This document shows, piece after piece, positions 1-8,192 of a stretch of 64,000 nucleotides of DNA. The stretch is from Aldehydirespirator sp965248735 (GTDB lineage: Bacteria > Actinomycetota > Acidimicrobiia > Acidimicrobiales > Aldehydirespiratoraceae): positions 868,001-932,000 of the forward strand of contig OZ252146.1 of the NCBI GenBank assembly GCA_965248735.1, written 5' to 3'. The position numbers and the translations under genes are program-made. How positions within the stretch are numbered: the stretch's first letter is position 1; every line of letters starts with the position of its first letter. The notes beneath the pieces are model-generated. The model saw only the letters and a list, made by a program, of their open reading frames with translations, had not been told where the DNA came from and searched no databases.

Positions 1-1
1 A

Positions 2-748
2 GTCGCCGTGCCTCCGCTCGGCTGCGGCAATGGAGGCTTAAGCTGGCGCGATGTCGAGCCGCTGATCCGCGAAGCGTTCCGCAGCCTCCGCGATGTCGAG
101 GTGCTCGTCTATCCGCCCGCGGGTGCTCCCGTTGAGTCGGCCATGCCGGTGGGCTCGGAGCGGCCGGCGATGACATCGGGCAAGGCGGTCCTAGTAGCTC
201 TAACAGCGGCCTATGTCGAGGCCGCCGGAGTTTTCCTGGGCGTGAGCCAGTTAGAGCTGCAGAAACTCATGTACTTCCAGCAGGCCGCTGGCGAGGACCT
301 GCGCCTGAAGTACGTGCGCGGTCGCTACGGCCCGTATGCGGAGAACCTCAACCATGTACTCGCGCGAGTCGAGGGCCATTTCCTGCGCGGCTACGGCGAC
401 CGAAGCCGCAAGGTCCATGAGTCCGGAACTCTTGAGGTTATGCCGGGCGCGGCTGATGAGGCCACCATGTTCCTCGCTGGACGCTCCGACACGACAGACA
501 GAATCAGCGAAGTGCTCGACCTCGTAAGAGGCTTCGAGTCACCCTACGAGTTGGAGCTGTTGAGTTCGGTGCACTGGGTTGCGACTCAGGACGATCATCG
601 TGCCGTCGAAGACATCGGTTGCGCCGTCCAGGGCGTGCGGGGGTGGAGCCCTCGCAAGGGACGGCTGTTCACCGAGCACCACCTCACCGTCGCATGGCAC
701 CGCCTACGCGAGGTCAACGTCGACTGGATGGCAAGGAGCGCCGTTTGA
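2..748 (+). CDS. darG: DarG-type DNA ADP-ribosyl glycohydrolase antitoxin, 5' truncated by window edge
   Basis: The reading frame is open from the first bases of the window and ends at TGA 746-748, so this is the C-terminal ~248 residues. It starts with the tail of a macro domain (VPPLGCGNGGLSW near residues 3-15), which in DarG removes ADP-ribose from thymidine in DNA. After a short linker comes the DarG C-terminal domain, recognised from LQKLMYFQQAAG and RGRYGPYAENLNHVL (about residues 85-122). In known loci DarG neutralises the toxin DarT, whose gene usually lies just upstream and would be outside the window. What follows (749-896) has no DarT-like gene. The family call is fairly firm; whether a functional DarT exists cannot be judged here. 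Confidence 0.82.
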   Translation, partial: VAVPPLGCGNGGLSWRDVEPLIREAFRSLRDVEVLVYPPAGAPVESAMPVGSERPAMTSGKAVLVALTAAYVEAAGVFLGVSQLELQKLMYFQQAAGEDLRLKYVRGRYGPYAENLNHVLARVEGHFLRGYGDRSRKVHESGTLEVMPGAADEATMFLAGRSDTTDRISEVLDLVRGFESPYELELLSSVHWVATQDDHRAVEDIGCAVQGVRGWSPRKGRLFTEHHLTVAWHRLREVNVDWMARSAV

Positions 749-896
749 GCGGCCCAGAGATCCAGCTGAGCCTCGACGAGGTGCACTGCGGCACGCCCGG
801 CGTGGGCGACATCGGCTTCGAGATCCTTCGGAGTGACGATTCACAACGAACCTGCCCGCCCTTGATTGACGCACCTGCCCGACGGTAACGACCAAG
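749..896. other. intergenic stretch after darG, no recognised gene
   Basis: A frame opening at TTG 745, overlapping the darG stop, runs to 888 and begins LSGPEIQLSLDEVHCG, but it matches nothing I know and may be chance or a truncated gene. No promoter or terminator stands out. Confidence 0.3.
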
Positions 897-1028
897 CGGC
901 CTGAGAACGAACGCGACACGCGCGAATACCACCACGTGATCGTCCGGTCGTGCACCAGGCGCCGCGCCGAGACGTACGCCGCGTTCCTGCTGCCCCGACT
1001 GGATCGCGGCGCAGTGCGAGAGCCCTAG
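897..1028 (+). pseudogene. remnant of a class I methyltransferase N-terminus
   Basis: Frame 897-1028 encodes RPENERDTREYHHVIVRS and then RRRAETYAAFLLPRLDRG before a TAG stop. This parallels the start of the intact methyltransferase immediately downstream (RPNGERYTHGYHRVIVES, RRRTAEVCAAFLLPRLQP), about 60 percent identical by eye over 40 residues. It stops just before the SAM-binding motif I, so it cannot be functional. It is best read as the leftover of a tandem duplicate whose remaining ~230 codons were deleted. Confidence 0.75.
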
Positions 1029-1040
1029 CCTCTTGGCTCG

Positions 1041-1862
1041 ATGACAGTCGATCGGCCCAACGGAGAGCGCTACACGCACGGGTATCACCGTGTGATAGTC
1101 GAGTCCTACCGGCGGCGAACAGCCGAGGTCTGCGCGGCCTTCCTGCTTCCCCGGCTGCAGCCGGACGCCGCCGTGCTGGACATGGGATGCGGCCCCGGCA
1201 CGATCACCGTCGGACTGGCCCGCCGAGCTCGAGCGGTCGTCGGCGTGGACACCTCGGCCGAGATGGTCGATTCGGCCCGACGCCGGGCCGAGGATGCTGG
1301 CATAGACAACGCCAGTTTCGAGGTGGGCTCCGCCCACGACCTGCCCTACGACGACGGAAACTTCGATGTGGTGTACGCCCACCAGGTGATGCAGCACCTG
1401 TCCGACCCGGTTCGGGCGCTGCGGGAGGCCCGGCGAGTGCTGCGCCCCGGCGGGCTGATGGCGGTGAGAGACTCCGACTACCAGACGATGGTCCACGCGC
1501 CGGTCGATCCGGCCATCCAGCGCTGGCTGCGCCTCTACCACGAAGTAGCCGCGGCCAACGGAGGCGAGGCCGATGCCGGGCGCTTCCTGCCGGGATGGGT
1601 GCGCGCCGCCGGTTTCGTGGACCCGGTCGTCACGACCAGCACGACCACCTACGCCGACGCGGCGGGCCGCGATCTCTGGGGCGAGATGTGGGCCGTGAGG
1701 GTGGTGGACAGCGACTTCGCGCAGCACGCCGTATCCGGCGGATTCGCCACTCGAGGCGACCTGGTGGCGATCTCGGTCGCTTTCCGCCGGTGGGCCGACC
1801 ATCCCAGCGGCTTCTGGGCCTACCTCAACGGTGAGGTGATCGGAGTGAGGCCGCCCCACTAG
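1041..1862 (+). CDS. class I SAM-dependent methyltransferase (UbiE/MenG-like fold)
   Basis: A 273-residue protein with a complete Rossmann methyltransferase core: motif I LDMGCGPGT at residues 46-54, acidic loop VGVDTSAEMV near 69-78, and FDVVYAHQVMQHL near 110-122 followed by LRPGGLMAVRD, which is typical of Methyltransf_11/25 proteins. It would transfer a methyl group from S-adenosylmethionine to a small molecule; the substrate cannot be read from sequence. ATG 1041 lacks a clear Shine-Dalgarno, but the homology begins within its first residues and matches the remnant upstream. It ends against a convergent luciferase-like gene, with a hairpin repeat between them. Confidence 0.85.
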   Translation: MTVDRPNGERYTHGYHRVIVESYRRRTAEVCAAFLLPRLQPDAAVLDMGCGPGTITVGLARRARAVVGVDTSAEMVDSARRRAEDAGIDNASFEVGSAHDLPYDDGNFDVVYAHQVMQHLSDPVRALREARRVLRPGGLMAVRDSDYQTMVHAPVDPAIQRWLRLYHEVAAANGGEADAGRFLPGWVRAAGFVDPVVTTSTTTYADAAGRDLWGEMWAVRVVDSDFAQHAVSGGFATRGDLVAISVAFRRWADHPSGFWAYLNGEVIGVRPPH

Positions 1863-1871
1863 TCGACTACC

Positions 1872-1924
1872 ACGAACTTCCGGCGGTTTTGTGTCATATA
1901 GGAGTACAACTCCCGGAAGTTCGT
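1872..1924. repeat. family A hairpin repeat between convergent genes
   Basis: A perfect 12-bp inverted repeat, ACGAACTTCCGG (1872-1883) and CCGGAAGTTCGT (1913-1924), encloses a 29-bp loop holding GTCATATAGGAG. It lies between two gene ends pointing at each other, so it could terminate transcription in both directions. Related copies lie at 37171-37221 (18-bp arms) and, degraded, at 6445-6496. Confidence 0.75.
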
Positions 1925-1952
1925 TCGCCGCCAAACCTCCTGAACGTTCTCG

Positions 1953-2978
1953 CTAGCGGCAGTCGTCGATCACCGCGGCGAAGCCGTCGATGGTCTCCGC
2001 CATACCCTCGGCCATGGAGGGACGAAGGACCGCGGCGAGGTTCAGGCTGGCACTCGTGAACCCGAGGGCGGTCACCTCCTTGACCTGCTCGGGGATCTCC
2101 GATGGTGCCCCGGCTATGGCGTAGCGGCGGATCCAGTCCTCGGTTACCAGGTCGAACAGCTCCGGCGGGTCGTAGCGGTCCAGGTCGAAGTACCAGCCTG
2201 TGGCCCGACCCAGCGCTTCGTCGATGGCGGCGAGCCGATCGGGATCCATCTCGGAGGGTCGGATGATGGCCAGGTAGTGGGCCACGTATCGCACCACCGA
2301 CCGGCGGGCCAGGTCCCCGTTGGACGACACGCACAGAGTAAGGCGGGGCGCGACATCGATGTCGGCGACGTCTCGGCCCGCCCGGGCCGCGCCCTCGGAC
2401 AGCCAGCGGTAGTACTGCTCTGCGATATCGGCGGTGAAGTGGCGGGCACCCACCAGTGCGATGTCGGCCAGCTCCCCGGCCAGGCGCATCACCTGGGGGC
2501 TACGGGTGCCCACCGAGATCGGCACCGGCACCTCGGGAGGCCGAACGAGCCTGGCGCCGTCGATGGGGAACATCTCGCCGTCCAGCTCGACTGTCTCGCC
2601 GGCTAGCAGGCCCCGTATGCCGACAATCGCCTCCCTGAGCGCCCGCACCGGCCTCGGGTAGTCGATCCGCAGGTCCTCGAGGCCGGCGCCCACGCCGATG
2701 CCGAGGAAAATGCGGCCGCCCGAAAGCTCCTGGAGCGTGGCCACCGCGCCGGCCAGCATCGCCGGATGACGCGAGTAGGGGTTGGTGACCATCGAGCCGA
2801 TGTGGATCCGGCTGGTTGCCTGTGCGATCAGCCCCTGCAGCACGAAGCAGTCGGGCCAGAACACCACGTCGGACACGCCGAAGCGATCGAACCCGGCCCG
2901 CTCGCAGCGCACGGCCAGGTCCACGAAGTCGCCCGGGCTCACACCCGGGGAAATCTCCGCCTCCAGCCTGACTGTCAT
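1953..2978 (-). CDS. LLM-class (luciferase-like) F420/FMN-dependent oxidoreductase
   Basis: A 341-residue TIM-barrel protein of the bacterial luciferase superfamily. Diagnostic stretches are the opening beta strand and AGFDRFGVSDVVFW, then TSRIHIGSMVTNPYSRHP, LSGGRIFLGIGVGAG and PVPISVGTRSPQVMRLAGE. This spacing resembles F420-dependent methylene-H4MPT reductase (Mer) and its actinobacterial relatives. Such enzymes use F420H2 or FMN to reduce or oxygenate small molecules; the substrate is unknown. The start ATG 2978 (MTVRLEAEISPG) is chosen because homology begins there; the frame stays open to 3056, and no strong ribosome site decides between them. Confidence 0.82.
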   Translation of the reverse strand: MTVRLEAEISPGVSPGDFVDLAVRCERAGFDRFGVSDVVFWPDCFVLQGLIAQATSRIHIGSMVTNPYSRHPAMLAGAVATLQELSGGRIFLGIGVGAGLEDLRIDYPRPVRALREAIVGIRGLLAGETVELDGEMFPIDGARLVRPPEVPVPISVGTRSPQVMRLAGELADIALVGARHFTADIAEQYYRWLSEGAARAGRDVADIDVAPRLTLCVSSNGDLARRSVVRYVAHYLAIIRPSEMDPDRLAAIDEALGRATGWYFDLDRYDPPELFDLVTEDWIRRYAIAGAPSEIPEQVKEVTALGFTSASLNLAAVLRPSMAEGMAETIDGFAAVIDDCR

Positions 2979-3095
2979 CGGGTCGTCGGCCCCGGGCTCG
3001 CCCATCGCACGCTGGCCGACGATAATCGGCGGTCTAGCCGTCACCCCATCGGGCACATGCCGGCGGGCGACTCGACCACGGACTAGAGGCCAACA

Positions 3096-3806
3096 ATGGG
3101 TTCAACCAACACAACGGGCCGGGTGGTGATGGTGTCGGGGGCCAGCCGGGGCATCGGAGCCGCCATCGCGACGCGGCTGGCCGCTGACGGCTACCGGCTC
3201 AGCCTCGGGGCGCGCCGACCGGACGCCTTGGCTGAGCACGCTCCCGAGGTTGAGCCCGAGCGGATCCTTCTCAATTATCACGAGGCCACCGACCTCGACT
3301 CGGCCCGCCGCTGGGTGGATGCGACCGTCGATCGCTTCGGCGGTATCGACGTGCTGGTGAACAGCGCCGGCATCGTCGACCGCACCGGGCTGGAGGACAT
3401 GGACGAGGACGTGCTCGACGAGATGTGGGCCGTCAACGTGAAGGGACCGCTGCGACTGACCCGGCTGGCCCTGCCCCATCTGCGCCGGTCCGGCTCGGGC
3501 CGGGTGATCAACATGGCCTCGATGTCGGCCAAGCGGGTCAAGGGCGACGCGCTGCCCGGCTACTCCATGACCAAATACGCGCTGCTGGCCCTGTCGCACG
3601 CGATCCGCCAGGTCAGCTGGGACGACGGCGTCCGGGTGACCGCTCTATGCCCCGGCCCGGTGGCCACCGACATGATGGACCCCGACGACGAGACCATCAC
3701 CCAGCCCACCGACGTGGCCGACCTGGTGGCCACCCTCATCGGGCTGCCCAACACCGCGGCGGTGTCGGAGCTGCTGATCACCTGCCGGCTGGAGGCCTGG
3801 GCCTAA
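3096..3806 (+). CDS. short-chain dehydrogenase/reductase (SDR)
   Basis: A 236-residue classical SDR. The nucleotide-binding motif SGASRGIG is at residues 14-21, NSAG near residue 90, and the catalytic residues are Ser142/Ser144 with Tyr156 and Lys160 in YSMTK, followed by CPGPVATDMM. It should be an NAD(P)(H)-dependent alcohol/ketone oxidoreductase of unknown substrate. AGAGG lies 10 bases before ATG 3096. It diverges from the luciferase-like gene. Its TAA stop (3804-3806) is also the left copy of the 3-bp target duplication of the adjacent insertion sequence, so the insertion landed exactly on the stop codon without changing the protein. Confidence 0.88.
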   Translation: MGSTNTTGRVVMVSGASRGIGAAIATRLAADGYRLSLGARRPDALAEHAPEVEPERILLNYHEATDLDSARRWVDATVDRFGGIDVLVNSAGIVDRTGLEDMDEDVLDEMWAVNVKGPLRLTRLALPHLRRSGSGRVINMASMSAKRVKGDALPGYSMTKYALLALSHAIRQVSWDDGVRVTALCPGPVATDMMDPDDETITQPTDVADLVATLIGLPNTAAVSELLITCRLEAWA

Positions 3807-4763
3807 GGGGCCGCGCGGATAGGTGACCATCCACCGGTCGTCGGGTTGTCCCGAGTGAACTTTCGGGTGCACCAACCAACGACGACGGGTGGAGGTTTCT
3901 GTCATTATGCGCGCGTTCAAGCCGGAGGTGTTCGATGCTGTCTGGGGGGCCGTCAGGGCGCTGTTGCCGGTTGCGGGCCGGTTCCACCCGTTGGGCTGTC
4001 ACCGCCCCCGGATCGGTGATGAGGTGTGCTTTCGGGGCTTCATGATCCGTCTGGTGACGGGGGCGTCGTGGGTCGATGTCGAGGCGATCATGGGCTTCGA
4101 GGTGTCAGACACCACGCTTCGGGCCCGCCGCGACGAGTGGATCGCGGCCGGGGTGTTCGATGAGCTCTGCAAGGAGGCCTTGGCCGCTTTTGACCGCATC
4201 GTGGGCCTCGACCTGGAGGAGGTCGCGCTCGACGGGTCGCTTCACAAAGCGCCCTGCGGGGGCGAGGGCACAGGACCGAATCCCACGGACCGCGCCAAGA
4301 TTGGCTGGAAGTGGTCGGTCGCGTCCGAGCGCCACGGCGTGCCGATCGGCTGGGCGATCAGCGGAGCCAACCGCAACGACGTCCGCCTGCTGGAGCCCAC
4401 CCTCGGCGCCGTCGCCGCCGCCGGGCTCCTCGAAGACATCGGAACCTTGCACCTGGACCGGGGCTATGACTATCCCGTTGTGCGCAGCCGCCTCGCCGCG
4501 CTCGGCATCGACGACGTCGTCATCCAACGCCGAGGCACCAAACAGCCAGGAACCAACAAACCGATGCGGCTCGGGCTTCGCTGGATCGTCGAATCCACCA
4601 ACTCCTGGCTGTCGAACTACGGACAACTGCGCCGCAACACCGACCGCCGAAGCGCCCACCGCCACGCCGCGCTATGCCTCGCCACCACCGTGCTCATCGT
4701 CGGCAAGCTACTCACCTACCGAGACCGCTGGAGCCCCAAATGAACGCCTATCCGCGCAGCCCC
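3807..4763 (+). mobile_element. complete IS5-family insertion sequence (957 bp)
   Basis: The ends are inverted repeats of about 17 bp: left GGGGCCGCGCGGATAGG from 3807, and right, read inward, GGGGCTGCGCGGATAGG from 4763, differing at one base. The element is flanked by TAA on both sides (3804-3806 and 4764-4766), a 3-bp target duplication of the TNA type seen in the IS1031 subgroup of IS5. It carries one intact transposase gene, so it may still be active. Confidence 0.88.
3907..4743 (+). CDS. IS5-family transposase
   Basis: A 278-residue DDE transposase. The N-terminal half carries the IS5 dimerisation/DNA-binding domain (CHRPRIGDEVCFRGF, then TTLRARRDEWIAAGVF). The catalytic triad is visible: Asp in EVALDGSLHKAP, Asp in LHLDRGYDYP and Glu in LRWIVESTNSW. 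ATG 3907 is preceded by GGAGG at 3890-3895; an in-frame GTG at 3889 is less likely. The frame fills the element from end to end and shows no frameshift. Confidence 0.9.
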   Translation: MRAFKPEVFDAVWGAVRALLPVAGRFHPLGCHRPRIGDEVCFRGFMIRLVTGASWVDVEAIMGFEVSDTTLRARRDEWIAAGVFDELCKEALAAFDRIVGLDLEEVALDGSLHKAPCGGEGTGPNPTDRAKIGWKWSVASERHGVPIGWAISGANRNDVRLLEPTLGAVAAAGLLEDIGTLHLDRGYDYPVVRSRLAALGIDDVVIQRRGTKQPGTNKPMRLGLRWIVESTNSWLSNYGQLRRNTDRRSAHRHAALCLATTVLIVGKLLTYRDRWSPK

Positions 4764-4859
4764 TAAGAGGCAGCGCGAGTAGGCGGCAAGCAGCATCTGA
4801 GTCCCTTGGCGTTGCAGTGGTTCAGCATCCCGCAAAGCGCCTACCCGCGCACGTTCTTA
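4764..4859. mobile_element. 96-bp MITE-like element with IS-related termini
   Basis: The left end TAAGAGGCAGCGCGAGTAGG (4764 onward) and the inward-read right end TAAGAACGTGCGCGGGTAGG (from 4859) agree at about 16 of 20 positions. Both resemble the ends of the neighbouring IS5 element, counting its flanking TAA. There is no coding capacity. It abuts the IS directly and shares the TAA. This is best read as a non-autonomous derivative mobilised by a related transposase. The remainder to 4931 shows nothing recognisable. Confidence 0.6.
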
Positions 4860-4931
4860 GCGATCCAAACGAAGTTGACGTAGTCGACCGCAATATGTGG
4901 TGCCAACTGCATCAACCTCGCCTGAGCGGCC

Positions 4932-6389
4932 TCAGCCGCCGCTCCAGATGCCGTCTCGGGTGAGGCCGGCCATGACCTCTTCGATGCCGGCCCTCAGCGT
5001 GTCGACCAGCCAGTCGATCTGCTCCACGGTCAGGATCAAAGGCGGTGACAGCACGTTGAGGCGCCCGATGGGACGCACCAGCAGGCCCCGGGCGTCGCAG
5101 GCGTCCGAGATGCGCCTTCCGATGCCGACACTGTCGGGGAACATCTCCTTGGTGGCCTTGTCGGCCACGTTCTCCACGCACATCATGAAGCACTTGCCGC
5201 GGACGTCGCCGACTATGGGTAGGTCGCTCAGGCTGCGGAGCCGCTCCTCGAAGTAGGGGCCGACGGTGCGCACATGGGCGCAGATGTCCTCGCGCTCGAA
5301 GATCTCGATGTTGGCCAGCGCCGCCGCGCACGACACCGGGTGCCCGGAGTAGGTGTAGCCGTGGGCGAATTCGGCGCCGTGGTCCTGCGGCTTCGAGATC
5401 ACGTCATAAATCTCGTCGGACAGCAGGGTGGCTGACAGGGGCGCGTACCCCGAGGTGAGCCCCTTGGCGGCGTTGATGATGTCGGGCTGGATACCGAACA
5501 CGTCCTCGCTGGCGAAGAAGTGCCCGAGCCGACCGAAGGCGGTGACGACCTCATCGGACACGTAGAGGATCCCGAACTCGCGGCAGGCCTCGCGCATGGC
5601 GGGCAGGTATCCGGGCGGGGGCACCAGCACACCGCCCGCGCCCATGACCGGCTCAGCGAAGAAGGCGGCCACGTTGTCCGCGCCGAGCTGGTCGACCTTG
5701 GCCCGGAACTCGTCCACCAGGTGGGCGGTGTACTCCTCGGGAGACATCTGATCGGGGCGGCGGTAGAGGTCGGGGCCCGACACTCTGGAGATGAGCGGCT
5801 CGCCGATGATGTCGAAGCCGATGTGGTCGTGGGCCACCCCGGTGAGCGACATGGCCAGATAGCTGGAGCCGTGGTAGCCGTTGATCCGGGTGATGATGGT
5901 CTTCTTGTTCGGCTGGCCGAGGCGGTTGAAGTAGAAGTGGATGACCCGCACCGCGGTGTCGTTGGCGTCGGAGCCCGACAGCCCGAAGAACACGTGGTTG
6001 AGGCTCCCCGGCGCCAGCGAGGCCAGCTTGTGGGCCAGCGTGGCGCCCGGCACCGAGGTGGTGTTGGTGAACGGCGAGTAGTAGGCCAGCTTGCGAGCCT
6101 GCGCGGCCATGGCATCGGCAATCTCAGCCCGGCCGTATCCGGCGTTGACGCACCACAGCCCGCCCTGGGCATCGAGGTAGCGCTGGCCGTCTGAGTCGTA
6201 GACGTAGGCCCCCTCGGACTCGGCCATCACCAGAGCGCCCTCGTCCTTCCACGCCGCGAAGTCGGTGAAGGGATGGATGAAGTGGTCCACGTCCTTGCGC
6301 CACAGCTCCGCGGTGTCGTAGGCGTCGAACCGGCTCGGCGCCGACTCCACCACCGCCGGCACGCTCTCTCCGAACCTGGTGTCGGTCAT
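4932..6389 (-). CDS. class III PLP-dependent aminotransferase (omega-amino acid/amine:pyruvate type)
   Basis: A 485-residue fold-type I aminotransferase. It shows GGLWCVNAGYGR near 76-87, the cofactor phosphate-binding SGSDAND at 138-144, GYHGSSYLA near 171, the PLP-contacting SDEV at 278-281, and the Schiff-base lysine K309 in NAAKGLTSGYAP. The pattern is that of the omega-amino acid:pyruvate, putrescine/diamine (SpuC-like) and taurine:pyruvate aminotransferases; the amine donor cannot be fixed. Start ATG 6389 has a strong AGAGGAGAG site just upstream; an ATG six codons earlier is less well placed. It stands alone and could feed deaminated carbon skeletons to the catabolic genes nearby. Confidence 0.88.
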   Translation of the reverse strand: MTDTRFGESVPAVVESAPSRFDAYDTAELWRKDVDHFIHPFTDFAAWKDEGALVMAESEGAYVYDSDGQRYLDAQGGLWCVNAGYGRAEIADAMAAQARKLAYYSPFTNTTSVPGATLAHKLASLAPGSLNHVFFGLSGSDANDTAVRVIHFYFNRLGQPNKKTIITRINGYHGSSYLAMSLTGVAHDHIGFDIIGEPLISRVSGPDLYRRPDQMSPEEYTAHLVDEFRAKVDQLGADNVAAFFAEPVMGAGGVLVPPPGYLPAMREACREFGILYVSDEVVTAFGRLGHFFASEDVFGIQPDIINAAKGLTSGYAPLSATLLSDEIYDVISKPQDHGAEFAHGYTYSGHPVSCAAALANIEIFEREDICAHVRTVGPYFEERLRSLSDLPIVGDVRGKCFMMCVENVADKATKEMFPDSVGIGRRISDACDARGLLVRPIGRLNVLSPPLILTVEQIDWLVDTLRAGIEEVMAGLTRDGIWSGG

Positions 6390-6602
6390 GGCTCTCCTCT
6401 CAAGCATCCCAAGCCGCGTCGGACGTTAGCACCGCACCCGAGTCACGAACTTCCCCCCGATTCGCCACACATGTGGTGGCAAAATGACGGGAAGTTGAGG
6501 CGCGGCGAGGAACTCGCGACGAACCGCTCGCTGGGCGGTCACCATTAACAGTTAGAAATGTAAGAAAGTAAGCACCCCGCCCGCCAGGGGTTCGGCGGCG
6601 GC
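6390..6602. repeat. intergenic region with degenerate family A hairpin (6445-6496)
   Basis: ACGAACTTCCCC at 6445-6456 faces GGGAAGTT at 6489-6496, with CACATGTG (6467-6474) in the loop, giving a weaker copy of the hairpins at 1872 and 37171. The rest carries no gene. It separates the 3' end of the luciferase-like gene from the aminotransferase start. Confidence 0.45.
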
Positions 6603-7529
6603 TCAGAGGGCCGACACGACCTCGGTCATGAAGCGCTCGACTACTTCTTGGGTTTCGCTGGGCGCGAGGTTGAAGTCGGGGATGATCAGCTCGTCGGTTC
6701 CGGCCGCGGCGTAGCGGGCCACCCGCTCGACAAGCTGATCGGGCGTGCCCACCAGCCGGGGATACCCGGTCGGTTCGGCTCTCACCCGGGCCGCCTCCGC
6801 CTCGGATTCACACAGGAACAGCAGCGCTGCGGCGGAGCGTACGATCGTTCGCGGATCCCGGCCGGCGGCCTCGCAGAGCCGATCGATGAGCGCGTTGTAA
6901 TGGCCCATGTCCCGGGGTGTGCACCATCCGTTCCATTCGTGACCCCAGCGCACCATGGTTGGTATCGTGCGGCGCTCGCCGCGGCCACCGATCATGATCG
7001 GAAGCGGATCCTGCAGCGGTTTGGGCACCAGCGGCGCGCCCTGCAGCTGGTAGTGGGTTCCGTCGAAGTCGGTGCGCTCGTTGGCGAAGAGGCCGGCGAT
7101 CACTGCGCAGGCCTCCTCCAGCATGTCGGCCCGGCTGCGCGCCGTGCCGAAGGCGATGCCGTAGCGGCGGTGCTCGTTCTCCTGCCATCCCGCGCCTAGA
7201 CCGAGCACCAAGCGTCCCCCGCTGACGTGGTCGAGGGAAGCGGCCTGCTTGGCCAGCACCGCTGGATGGCGGTAGGTGTTGCCGGTGACCATCGCCCCGA
7301 TCCTCACCCGGGGCACGGCCATGGCCAGCCCGGCCAGCAGCGTCCAGCACTCGTGGTTGGGCAGCAGCTCAGGGGGGACGCCGGGCGGCTCGTCGCCGTA
7401 GCCCGCCTCCGGCGGCATGAAGTGGTCCGGCAGCCACAGGCCGTCCCAGCCACTGGCCTCCGCGGCCCTGCTCACAGCCAGTATGTGTTCCCAATCGTTC
7501 TTGGTCGACGCCCAGAATCCGAATCGCAT
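6603..7529 (-). CDS. LLM-class F420-dependent oxidoreductase
   Basis: A 308-residue luciferase-like TIM barrel starting MRFGFWASTKNDWEHIL. It has GWDGLWLPDHFMPPE, RVRIGAMVTGNTYRHPAVLAKQ, SGGRLVLGLGAGWQENEH and PIMIGGRGERRT, characteristic of the actinobacterial F420-dependent LLM groups. It would carry out an F420H2- or FMNH2-dependent redox reaction on an unknown substrate. It lies 18 bp downstream of a VOC-family gene on the same strand, so the two are probably co-transcribed. A short copy of its first codons (MRFGFWPSSGSDW) reappears as debris at 14460-14504. Confidence 0.88.
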   Translation of the reverse strand: MRFGFWASTKNDWEHILAVSRAAEASGWDGLWLPDHFMPPEAGYGDEPPGVPPELLPNHECWTLLAGLAMAVPRVRIGAMVTGNTYRHPAVLAKQAASLDHVSGGRLVLGLGAGWQENEHRRYGIAFGTARSRADMLEEACAVIAGLFANERTDFDGTHYQLQGAPLVPKPLQDPLPIMIGGRGERRTIPTMVRWGHEWNGWCTPRDMGHYNALIDRLCEAAGRDPRTIVRSAAALLFLCESEAEAARVRAEPTGYPRLVGTPDQLVERVARYAAAGTDELIIPDFNLAPSETQEVVERFMTEVVSAL

Positions 7530-7547
7530 AGTTCGACTTTCTAGCCG

Positions 7548-7910
7548 CTACTGGGCCACTACTTCGAAGAGGATGATCCTCAAGCCATCAGGTCCAGCCA
7601 CTTCAAGGCTCTTGTGACCCCACGGCTGCAGCTGCGGCGACCGAACAATGGTGGCGCCCGCGGAGACCAGCCGAGCGTGCTCGGCGTCGGCGCCGGTGAT
7701 CTCCCATGACACCGAGACGCCCGCCACTCCGGGCGTGTCCCATCCAGCGCCGTCTTCGATGACCTCGATACGGCCGGAGGCGGCCAGCAGGATCGTCCCT
7801 CTGAAGATCTCGCCGAAGGACCGCTCCACCTCCAGGCCCATCACCTCGGTGAAGAACCCCACGGTGGCGTCGTAGTCGTGGGCAACGAAGATGACTCTGA
7901 ACTCGGCCAT
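7548..7910 (-). CDS. VOC-family (glyoxalase/bleomycin-resistance fold) protein
   Basis: A 120-residue protein with paired beta-alpha-beta-beta-beta modules: FVAHDYDATVGFFTEVMGLEV at the start and SPQLQPWGHKSLEVAGPDGL near the end. VOC proteins bind a divalent metal in a cleft and serve as lyases, isomerases, dioxygenases or binding proteins. It begins at ATG 7910 and precedes the luciferase-like gene by 18 bp. Confidence 0.8.
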   Translation of the reverse strand: MAEFRVIFVAHDYDATVGFFTEVMGLEVERSFGEIFRGTILLAASGRIEVIEDGAGWDTPGVAGVSVSWEITGADAEHARLVSAGATIVRSPQLQPWGHKSLEVAGPDGLRIILFEVVAQ

Positions 7911-7963
7911 GGTCCGACACTACCGCTCCTACATCAATAGATTTCGCCTGCTACGTCTTGTTT

Positions 7964-8161
7964 CCCGCTCTTGTTCGCTGCGCTCACGGGCCGCTCGGGC
8001 CTGCTCGCCGAAATAAGTAGAGAAACTCGTCATATAGGAGCAATACCCGGGCAGATTTGATGCGAGCTTGACATAGGGCTACTCACGGGCCACTCGGGCC
8101 ACGGCCTCACTTCTGCATCTTGCAGGAATCTCATGAACTGCGACCATTCCGCTCGGCCTCT
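7964..8161. repeat. composite dispersed repeat: family B interrupted by family C
   Basis: Family B begins with CCCGCTCTTGTTCGCTGCGC and ends with CCGCTCGGCCTCT at 8161. It is split by a 63-bp family C unit (8004-8066) whose ends CTCGCCGAAAT and ATTTGATGCGAG are imperfect inverted repeats around a GTCATATAGGAG core. The same B+C arrangement occurs at 40361-40464. There is no gene in 7911-8192. Confidence 0.65.
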
Positions 8162-8192
8162 GTAGATGCTGAGCAACCCGGCCCTCGCCCGG

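Noticed and set aside
714..1934. Long open frame (about 400 codons) on the minus strand across the methyltransferase
   Set aside because: It is antisense to a convincing methyltransferase gene, has no recognisable domain and is typical of GC-rich shadow frames.
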